From NCBI RefSeq assembly GCF_021869535.1, contig NW_026262712.1:105094140-105158139 (forward strand): a stretch of 64,000 bases of DNA. The letters run 5' to 3'. Made by a program: the position numbers and the translations under genes. This document shows positions 25,501 to 37,500 of this stretch, in pieces. The notes beneath the pieces were generated by a model. It did not search any database and was not told the origin of the DNA. It was given only the letters and a program-made list of their open reading frames with translations. This stretch comes from Mytilus californianus. Lineage: Eukaryota; Mollusca; Bivalvia; Mytilida; Mytilidae. Position 1 is the stretch's first letter, and every line of letters begins with the position of its first letter.

Positions 25501-28500
25501 TATGTCTTGGTCCACATTGTATTATTTTATATTTATTGTCATAGACCTTGTTGTTTAAAGTGAATGCATGTTTTTCAATTGATTTATGTATTTAATTTTT
25601 CCTTTTTAGAAATATAACCATAACTGTCCATCACAATGTTCATCAGAAACCATTCTAATTCAAGAATTATAATAGGATTGTACATAAGATTTTATTTCAT
25701 CTGAGAAACATACAGTAACAACTCTGCTGCTAAGCATTCTCTAAATATGAACAAAAGTAGGTGTAAGATACATGTCAATGAGACAGCAGCCCAATGACAA
25801 AAATAAACTAGAAATAAAATTTAGAAAAAAAGCCACAAATTTTAACAATTGACAAGTGTCTAAACAGCTCTAAATGACCCGGAGTCCAAAATATATTAAT
25901 AAATTAAACAGATACCACAAAAGGTGTTCATCAACACAAAATTCCATAAAGGACCAAAATATAACATAATATTGCTTATATCCACTTGATTTGAACTTGG
26001 ATGGATAGTTTTCTCATTGGCATATCACATCTCCATATTTTTATATATAAGGCAGCTACTGATGAGGTTCTTTGCTTTAGAAACTAATTCCACAATTATT
26101 TTTTTCTTGCACAGGTAATAATGCTTTATTTGTACTGATTATCTGTTTTGTTTATCATATTACACCTGTATAATTTTTCTCTGTATTTTTAGGTAGCTGA
26201 GGGTTTTTTATTTGTTGTCAGCTGTGATAGAGCAAGGATTTTATATGTGTCAGAGTCAGTCGGTGAATTTTTAAATTACTCAAGGGTAAGGACAAATATT
26301 ATAGCATAAACCACTCACATGGTTACAAGCTTTACCACAGGTTGAATACAGTTTGAATAAATAATTACAGATGTGAAAATTTATTGTCACTCTGGAACTA
26401 TTAACATAAAGGTTAAAAGATAGATTTTGATGTCACTTAAAAGTTCAGGTTTAGATGGCCAGTCTAGTAGATGCAGATAAAGTTACTTCAGTAATAAGTT
26501 CAGGTTTTAATAATCAGTTTGTTGATAAGGATTTTTTGCATTATCTGCATTTTGACATATTTGTTAAAATACAAAATGCAAAGGAATGTTACTTTGATTG
26601 TAAAAAGATGCTCAACTCGTGATGTGGATTAAATTGAGGTTTATTCCACTTTTCTCTGGTGTAAACTTGCTTTCTAGAATAAATGTTTGACTGACAATTT
26701 TTATGTTAAAAAAGCAACGATATTATGGTTTGTACTGAGGAATTTACAGAATACACTACCAAATAATGTTTTTGTTCTTTAAATCTTCTTGCATTTAATT
26801 CCATTTTTCTACATTCAACAGTTAATATTTTACTACTGAAATCTAGTTATATAATATGTCACTTAGGATTAAGTAAATCAGAGAATAGCTGCAATAATAG
26901 TAGTTTCTGAAATCATTTGAGAAATTCATTAAATTTTTCTTTTACATTAAATTTGAACATCATAAGAATGGGGAAAAAATGTAATGCCAAATAAACATTG
27001 ATGAGTCTCAGTTGGGGATGTAAATAGCAAAGAATTATACAAATTCTGTTCAGATATAGTAATATTTTTTAAAAATGTTGATATGAAATAAGAAGATGTT
27101 GTAAGAAAGCTATCCACCAAAGACAAATGAGAATCTTCTGGTTTTATCCATGGGGTTCAAAAAAAAAAAAAAATTGCCTGCTAACTGCTATTTTTCTTTT
27201 TATAATTTTATTATTTATAGTTTAAAAGCCCTTTTTTCGAAAATCTCATAAAATCCTTATTATTTTTTCATAGTTTTTGAAAGACAAAAGGTTCAAATGT
27301 ATAAAAAATCTCAAGAGAGAATCATTCCCCGCCAAATTTTTAATGGCCTATATCTCAAAAACAAGGACACAGACCTTGTATTTTTTTCTGCTTTTTAAGT
27401 TTTTTTTATATAGCTACTATCAGTTTACATCAGTCTTTCAAAAAGCTTGTTATTTTATAACAGAGAAGCAAACTTCCTTAAGAGAGTTTGCTATGCACAT
27501 GATCATTATAATATGAACTTAAAATGTGTCCAAATTAGGTCTATGACAGTTTACATGGAAAAGAGAGATCCGAAATCTTAAATATATGGTTAAACCTTGC
27601 CACATATTGAAAGATGAAAAGGTGAGGTCTGAGATCTCAAAAAACTAGTTTAACCCTGCCACATATTCTTGTCCCTCTACTTAATTAGTTAGGACTGTTG
27701 TCAGCTGATGGCTTTATATCTTGTTTAATTTTTTAGGTAATTTTGAAAAGATGGCATATCTTTGATACACTTGGTTGAGTTAATTCCAAGTGACATATTT
27801 AGTCTTGGGACAATTTAGAGCCCCACATATTGTGTAGACACATGCCTAGTTAATTTTAATAGGATGACATGATCAGCTGTCAATATTCCAAGATTGGCTG
27901 TCAGTCAATGACATCATTGCACGATCATGGTTGACATTTCCAGGAAAATTATAGTTGAAGATTTAATTGATTTTGATTTTAATGTTTTAGTTTATTGCCA
28001 TTCAAAACACATAAACAGAATAATATTGCAGTTTAGGTTAATATAAATTGAACAACAACAAAACAACAAAAACCAGCATGATTCATTAATTTTGTTTTCT
28101 TTGCAAAAGACATAAAATACTGACATTAGCTACAAATGCAAAAAACATCCAACATTGTCCAATACATTTGGTAGTGAAGAAACATTATTTATTTAGTGAA
28201 TTTAATTTATTTCAGAATGATTTAATTGGACAGAGTTTGTTTGATTATTTACATCCAAGAGATATGAATAAAGTAAAGGAACAGTTGTCTTCATCTGATA
28301 TGTCACCGCGGGAACGGTTTATTGATTCACGGAGTAAGTCATACAATTAATTATTTTATCATCAAAGAATGAATAGTATAATATTTAAATGAGATATTTG
28401 TAACTGAAGTCACATTGATTTATTACAAGTATTTCTTATCTTCAAAGGGAGAAGGTACAATTTGAATGTCAAATCAAGAATTTCATAAATTTCTCCAATT

Positions 28501-31500
28501 TGCAAAAAATTCAATAAAGTATGATATGTTAAGTCACATTTGATTGGATGACTGCTGCGGCCTGCCGTCAATCCCACAGTTGGCGGTCGGAATAACAACA
28601 TTGAGCTATCACAATGAATATTTCATTTATCTTATTTTGTTTCACAGGACCTGCATACTGAGTTTATTACCTCACAATTTTTATTAGTATTTTTAAAGAG
28701 AAAGGTGAATTGTACAGTTGCAAGAAATCTGTAGAAACATGCATAGTTTTTGCTGTAAAAGTTAGATATGCTAGTTATTGTGTGCACAATTCATTATTGT
28801 GTAATACATTTCTTCAGTTACTCCAAAGGCAAAACAATGTAAATGCTTAAAAATGAAATAATCTAAGCTATCGAAGTTCACCTTTCATGCACATGAGGAA
28901 CAAAGTTTTATCATTTCATTTACATGTGTACTGAGCATATTAGTGCTAAAGCATTTCAGGTAATGTAAGTGTTGAAACATTAACTGCACACCATTTGAAA
29001 TTTATAGTCAACTACCAGTGATTGTAAACTAGATGTAGTAATCACTTTATAAGATTATATTTCCCTTTTTCAGCAATGATGCCTGTGAAAACAGAATTAT
29101 TACAACGACCTACTCATTTATGTTCTGGTGCTAGACGATCATTTTTCTGTCGCATGAAAACTGGTAATAAACTTGATATGTGTTCACAGTTAAAATTAGA
29201 GAAGGATGAACCTGATATGGTGACGAGAAAGAAAAAATCAGGTTTGTATCTAGTTACGTTTGGGTGTGTTTCACATGAAATTGTTATGTAAGTAGTTCAT
29301 ATTAATTGTATTATGAAGTAACAACTCTTCTTTGTAGACAACCATAAATCTCCACATCTTCTAAGAAACAGGTGTTCATGGCCAACATGGTCATACTTGT
29401 ATTAGTTTTAGTATTTATTCTTAAAAGGAAGATCAAAACATACTGGTAGGATGCTCAGAGCCTTTTAAGTAAGCTCTTCACAGCAGTTTAAGGGATCATA
29501 GATTTATTTTTATGATGAAGCTCAAATAATAGTTGCATGGTGCTCAGAGCTTTTTAAATAGACCTTTTTCAGTAGTCCATTACTAACTGGGTAGTTGGAA
29601 CTTGGAAATACAAAATACTTTATGTTTTTAATATATTATTAGGTATAACATTTTGGAACCAAAATACCAATACCTAGCTATAAAAAAACAACAATGATTG
29701 TCTTTTCCCCTAAAGCTACCAAGCTCTTCTATACTCATCATCTCAATCACTGTTTGCAAATGATTTAAATGTGATTTCAGGTATGAATCAAGCTACCTAA
29801 TGACACAAAAATCCTAAAGACAAACATACCTCATACAGGCACGTCATTGATTTTAGCAGCATGATCTAAACATCTATGAGTATATATTTATTCAAGCTTT
29901 TTTTAACATTTGAAATTTTTATTTCTAGTTTCAGATAGGAAATCATTCACTGTGATACATTGTACAGGATATTTAAAATCTTGGCCCACATCAAAAATGG
30001 ACCTTAATGAACAGGATGAAACAGACGACTGTAGTTTAAGTTGTCTTGTTGCAGTGGGCAGGGTTAAAACGGGTTCTAGACAACAACAAATTGTGAAAGA
30101 CAATGAAAGTATAGATGTCCGACCAGTTAAATATGTATCGCGGCATGGCTTAGACGGCAAATTTACTTATATAGATCAGGGGTAAGTATCTTATATTGTA
30201 TTAAGTAATTAAGAATTTCAAAGTTGTTGAAGTTTTAATGGTGAATAGCAGTATTATTTAAATAGTTTTCTTCTATATCGTAACATATATAATGGCCTCA
30301 CATACTTATAAATGTCGTAAGAAAGGGTGGTTGTTGTATTTTTCAAGGCCAGCCAAAATTAGGATGTAGGTTTTATTTTGCAGCATTGTGAAAGATTGGT
30401 TGATAGGTCAGGAAGAACTTTTTTTTTTAGAGTAGGGCATAAGGGGGAATTTGCTCTGCAACACACATATATACCAACTCAAGATAATTGCAAGATAATT
30501 TTTGTTTTTTTGTTCAGTGCATCCTTTTGAATTAATCACTGTAAATGTACTATGCTTGACCAATGCAAATACATGAAATAAAAATGACAATCAAATGAAA
30601 ATGATCACCCACATCTAGTTATCTGTATATTGTCATTTTGTGTATAGTAATCAGGTTGTCCTTTTGTTTTATGATCTGTCAAGTATTGCTCAAACTTTAA
30701 ACAATCACTACCACTATATCAATGAAAAATAATAATGCTTGCAAAAGCTATAAATAAATTTAACTACCAAGAGAAGGCATTAAAACTATGCCTTTAGATT
30801 CTAGGGCTGCTAGAAAATGAAAAAGGATTATGGTGCTTTCAGATAGATTTTAAAGATTTTTTTGAATGTTTGATCATATGTACAAAAAATGGTTTCTATG
30901 TAATGTAAGCTTTATTCTTTATCCTATTGTTTTATAGAGCAACAGAATTAATTGGTTATTTACAACAGGAAGTGCTAGGTACATCTGTGTATGAATATTA
31001 TCACCAAGATGACATGGCTGACATGGCAGAGGTTCACAGACAAGGTAAGAATAACTAGGTACATCTGTGTATGAATATTATCACCAAGAGGACATAGCGG
31101 ACATGGCAGAGGTTCACAGGCAAGGTAAGAATTACTAGGTACATCTGTGTATAAATATCACCAAGACGATATGGCAGACATGGCAGAGGTTCACAGGCAA
31201 GGTAAGAATTACTAGATACATCTATGTATGAATATTATCACCATGAGGACATGGCGGACATGGCAGAGGTTTACAGACAAGGTAGGGGCCTCGGTAGCTA
31301 AGTGGTCTAAGTAGTTCTACTACTGTAATCACTAGCCAGTCAACACTGACGTTGTGAGTTCGAACCCCGCCCGTGCGGGTGCACTCGACTCCAATCTTAA
31401 TTGACTAGGATTGTCAGTTTTCCTATCAAAGGATGGTGGTTTTCTACAGGCACTACGGCTTCTACCACCAATAAAAACAGGCCGCCACGAAATAGCCTAA

Positions 31501-34500
31501 AAATGGTGCTTAAAAGTGGCATTAAAACACCAACAATCAAATCAAATCAATCACAGACAAGGTAAGAGTTACTACATACATCTTTGTATGAATATTATCA
31601 CCAAGACGACATGGCAGACATGGCAGGTTCACAGACAAGGTAAGAACTGAACAAACTTATAATTGTAAACAATTGAAGTTAAGTTATTATAAAGTTAAAA
31701 TTGATAAGAGATCTTCCATTCCAATTGATTGATTTTTCGCTAGAATGGTATCCCTCACTATTTGAAGGAAGTGGGTTTGTTACTACCCATATTTAAACAA
31801 ACTTTTTACATGTAAAATTGGTATTTGCTGCTTCTCAGCTAACCACATGAATGTTTAGAGAGAGACTGAAGATTGGTCAGATCTCAGCTAAGCATGTAAA
31901 TATTAATAGAAAGATTGGTCAGATTTATATGTGTTATTATCATTATTGGTAGTAATATGATTTCAACTTTAATGTGTGTGTACCTGCTGAATTTAGAATT
32001 TTACTGGTTAAAATAATATGGAAAAATTGTAGAAATATCGGTATTTATTTTGATCTCATACTAAAAAAGACAGAACTATGCTCCTTAAATATAAAAATAA
32101 TGGGATGTGGTATGATTGCCAATGAGATAACTATCCACCAGAGTTCATAAATAACACACTACAGGCAGCATAAAAACAATATATGTACAACATTAACATG
32201 AGTTATGTAAATGTATGTATGTATATGTTAAAATATATAAATATTTATATCTGTTCTTTTGTTAGGAACATGTTATTAAATAAATTGGATCATTTTGATA
32301 AGTCAAAATATAGTGTATGACACTTAGGTTAGATCAACTGAGAAGAGTTTTTTTTTAAACAAAATTTGTAAGGGTTATAAATGAAAATAATTTCTTTTAA
32401 AAAGTTTGAGATTGTTAGTATGGAAGTATTTTCTTTATTTTAGTTTTGAAAACCAAAGAGAAAACTACAACGAATGTATATAGATTTAAAGCTAAGAATG
32501 GTTCTTTTCTACATCTACGATCTGAAATGTTTAGTTTTGTAAATCCTTGGACTAAAGATGTAGAATACATTGTTAGTACAAACACGATTATTCCGTAAGT
32601 TTAATATTTCATTTATTACTTTGTAATCAGTAGGATATAATTGGAATAAATATTGAGATTTTTACAGTTTGATGTGTAAATATTATATATAGATACTGAA
32701 GTAATTATTATTATTATGATTAATAAAGATATTATATTGGTGTGTGGATATGCATTAAAACATTTGCCACTGGATGATTAATTAACAATCCATATTTAAT
32801 AGATCAAAGATGACATTAAATACAAATAGATGAGATAAAAAAGTTATGGACTAAAAGTCTAATGGATTCAACCTCTGCATCAAATGAGATATGACATTTC
32901 CGTAGTGCAGCTTATTCAATTTTAGAATGTAGAAATACTTTCCAAGCATTTTCAATACACCAATCTCAAGTGGTCTTTAATGAATGATTTACACCGGTTA
33001 ACTTGAGGTCAATCGTTGTAAATGATGTCATTAAACAATCGATTCTTACTGTGACGTAATAATATAAGCTTTGTGACATAGGAAATGTATGTGTAAGTGC
33101 ACAAATTCGAAAGTTGTTTATATTTGAAGATTTAACTTTATAGTTAGAGAGGAGATATAGAAGCAAATTAATAGATCCTTCATGTCTCATCTGTCTTAGA
33201 TAATCTGCTAATAAATTGGGTTTTAATGGGAACCATTGAAAAGTGCTCTTTCCAAAGCATGAGTTAGATTTTTATGTTCCCATCATTGACATCAAATGAC
33301 AATCAGAGTTCGTTAACTCAACTCATCAAGTATTGAATTTGGTTTACATTCTAAGTGGGAAAAAACCTAAAACTTTCTTTTGTTCCAGTGCAGGAGATTC
33401 TAAGAAACTGCACAGGGGCGATCCTAGTGGCAGGAGGTTCCAAACCCAAATGTTTGCTGACTGCTGTAGAGTTGGCAGGTATTTAGTAGTTATTAAACAA
33501 TGGGACTTTTTGTTTTACAGTCAGCAAGAAGTTAGCAGTTCAGGACAGGCAGCAGATGCAGGTGGTGTTACCTTGGAAACGTTCAATGATGCATGGGAGG
33601 AAAGTGACTGTAAGTATAGTGTATTAAGGGGAGGCAATACAGTTTCAATTTAGAAACATAAGGCATAGCATAAAACATACAAACAGAAGCTCTGTTTATA
33701 ATATGATATGGCTTTCATTGTGGTTTGTCCAATAAATATATAAAAAGTATGTATTACAGTGCTTATTTTAGATAAAGCTAAAAATTTGGTAGGGAATGGG
33801 AGTTTTTCCTATTGGCTCCTCCTTTTTTGTGGGAAAATCACTTTATAACATTCAGAAAAGAATTGGAAGACATCAGGAATAATAAGGATAACAGAGGAAG
33901 AAGGAAGAAAAGCCAGATTTACTGTGGAAGACATCAGGAACAATAAGGATAACAGAGGAAGGAGGAAGAAAAGCCAGATTTACTGTGAAAGACATCAGGA
34001 ATAATGAGGATAACAGAGGAAAGAGAAAGAAAAGCCAGATTTACTGTGGAAGACATCAGGAATAATAAGGATAACAGATGAAGGAGGAAGAAAAGCCAGA
34101 TTTACTGTGGAAGACATCAGGAACAATAAGGATAACAGATGAAGAAGGAAGAAAAGCCAGATTTACTGTGGAAGACATCAGGAACAATAAGGATAACAGA
34201 GGAAGGAGGAAGAAAAGCCAGATTTACTGTGGAAGACATCAGGAACAATAAGGATAACAGAGGAAGGAGGAAGAAAAGCCAGATTTACTGTGGAAGACAT
34301 CAGGAACAATAAGGATAACAGAGGAAGGAGGAAGAAAAGCCAGATTTACTGTGGAAGACATCAGGAACAATAAGGATAACAGAGGAAGGAGGAAGAAAAG
34401 CCAGATTTACTGTGGAAGACATCTGGAATAATAAGGATAACGGAGGAAGGAGGAAGAAAAGCCAGATTTACTGTGGAAGACATCAGGAACAATAAGGATA

Positions 34501-37500
34501 ACGGAGGAAGGAGGAAGAAAAGCCAGATTTACTGTGGAAGACATCAGGAACAATAAGGATAACAGAGGGAGAAGGAAGAAAAGCCAGATTTACTGTGGAA
34601 GACATCAGGAACAATAAGGATAACAGAGGTAGGAGGAAGAAAAACCAGATTTACTGTGGAAGACATCAGGAACAATAAGGATAACAGAGGAAGGAGGAAG
34701 AAAAGCCAGATTTACTGTGGAAGACATCAGGAACAATAAGGATAACAGAGGAAGGAGGAAGAAAAGCCAGATTTACTGTGGAAGACATCAGGAACAATAA
34801 GGATAACAGATGAAGGAGGAAGAAAAGCCAGATTTACTGTGGAAGACATCAGGAACAATAAGGATAACAGAGGAAGGAGGAAGAAAAGCCAGATTTACTG
34901 TGGAAGACATCAGGAACAATAAGGATAACAGAGGAAGGAGGAAGAAAAGCCAGATTTACTGTGGAAGACATCAGGAATAATAAGGATAACAGAGGAAGGA
35001 GGAAGAAAAGCCAGATTTACTGTCGCCATCTATAGAAATTTTACAGTTGTATGTTGAAGGAGTGGTAAATGAATTGTGCATCAGTGAAACCCAAACAAAC
35101 AAGTTGTTATTTTATCATTTGGAACTTGATTGAGCAACAATTATTATTATTTTTCAGCTTGTCTTGAAAGCCTCGAGAGGAAAGAAAAGAAGAAAAGTTC
35201 TTTACCTGCTAGTGTTAGGTTAGCTCCTGCAAGAATAGGTCGACAGATTGCGGAAGAAATCATTGATATGCAAAGGTATATAGCATTGTTTAATTATAAA
35301 GCTCTGGAATTAATATCTTGTTCAATCACCATGGCGTTGTCAGTTTATTTTCAACTTATGAGTTTGACTGTTCCTTTGGTATCTTTGGCCTCTCTTTTGA
35401 GAGCCATTTGACCAATGCTTTTCAAATTTCAATATGATATTTCTAATGGCAAGATTCAGGTCGAGGTCGATTTTGACAATTTTATTTTGCCTTTCTGGAG
35501 CTATAGTCCTTGATTTATTGGGATATAGCACTTTATTTTGTTTTAATACAATGACTTAAGAATTATTCAACCAATGTTTTCAAACCATTGACTTGAGGTT
35601 ACTAAAGGTGAAATGTGGACAAGGATTTTCAATTTTGCCATTCAGAAGCAAATTTTGATACATTGGTTTCTTAAAAAAAATTGGAGGTCAAGATTGGTTT
35701 TGACAATTTTCACTTTTGAGAGTTATGGCCCTTGATTGCTCTAACAAAAAAACATAATTGCTGTCATTTGGAAGTTTCCAGATTTTTAAAATGAATACTG
35801 ACTAGCAAAGATGTCTCATGTCTACACAATTTTTATTTTTATTCTCTGTATTCAATTAAATGATATTTTCTTTTATTTTCAGAATTCCAAATTCGCCTCT
35901 AGCAGATAGTACCAATAATGCCACTCAATCATCAGTCCCAGAAATGGTATGTGTTCATATGTAACTAATGAAACTTATGTATTTCTAAAATCTGTAAAAA
36001 TGTATTTGAGGACAATGTACATACTTTAACAGTAATTAATGACTTTTCCTATTATGAACATTTTAAACAAAGTTCTAAAGTTCTAAAATATATATATATA
36101 TATTATGTGAAATTACCAAACAGATGAATCTAATTTTAATGATAAAGGCACACAACTTCCCAATTCTAATGCTATGTAAAAAATGTCATATCAAAGCTTT
36201 TTATACTCTATCATGTCTCTTCTGTAAATGATTTTTTTTTCAGCCCAAAGCCAGGAGTTCCTTAGCTTCACCAAGTGAGTATTAAAAAGTCTCTTCTTAT
36301 TTCACCTAAAAGGACAAATATCCAAATATTTTGAAAAAGAACAGAATGTCAGGTCATTTTCCTTCCTCAGTCTTGAATGAATTAGGTCATGATGTGGGAC
36401 TAAATATATTGTATACGAGTCCATACTTAACGATTGCAAATTTCTTTTTTTTTCGAGACAGATGGACCTTAGACTGGTACCTGACTGTTATTTGCCAAGT
36501 TTGACATACTGAATATTTTATGGAGGGAACCAACATAGATGGACCTCAAAAGCAAATACATTACCATTCAATAATTTAAACACTTATAGGGATGATTATG
36601 ACAACAGAAGTTAATAGCAGTATTTTTACTCCTGTAAACTGAATAACTGAAAATGTGAGGACAAATTATTTTACACCATTTGATGAGCCCATTGACAAAT
36701 TTAAACTTAAATTAAAGGCATTATTGACCACAAAAAATATTGCTTATAGCCCTATAAGTATAAGTGAAGATAAGATTGAAAATTTTACTTTTCTCAGGTA
36801 ATGGAAGAACTAGTCCACGAGTTCCTAGGAATGGTCTCACACATCACCCTGACACAGGTAAGTACTATACATTACACTTTATAAGCACCCTAGTTACTGT
36901 GGAAGTTGCTAAGAAACTACAAATTTGGTAGGGGAAAAATAATTTACTGTCATATGAGGAAAAATTCAGAAAATGATGACTGATTGGTCTGAACTTTTCT
37001 GCTGATTATCAGAAGCCAATCTACTATGAAAAGTGCAGAAATGTTCCAATCAAAACAATCTGTTTTTAAGTGTTCTGGTCAGATGAAGGTTATGAAATAG
37101 CAACTTCTGGTTTGAGAACAAAGTTTAATTATTAAAAAATTATTGAAATTAGAGATTGGACCTCTTTAATTGAATGGTCTTCAGTAGACTACTGTAGCAA
37201 AAAGTTTTTTTTTCACTGACAGCTGTTTGGTGTTCTGGTTACTCACCAAGGACCATTCTCTGTAAAACAAATTGCATAAAAAACTCTTCCTTCTATCATC
37301 AATATGGCATGAAGGTTAATGATAAGTCAAGAAATTGAGAGAGAAAAATAACCTGACTTGTTTTAAGGGAAATAGCCACATTTTGAGTTAAATGTCAAAC
37401 ATATTAAGATGATGAAAGCAATTATTTACCATCAAAAAAGGGAAAAAAAAATATAAAACAGATGAGAAAAAAAAGTATTGGATGAGGGAAAATACTCACT

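Noticed and set aside
28410-28601. 63-codon minus ORF in BMAL1 intron 6
   Set aside because: No splice context and no recognisable protein.
31045-31058. 14-nt spacers between exon-9 copies as introns (joining copies would keep frame)
   Set aside because: GTAAGAATAACTAG is far too short to be spliced.
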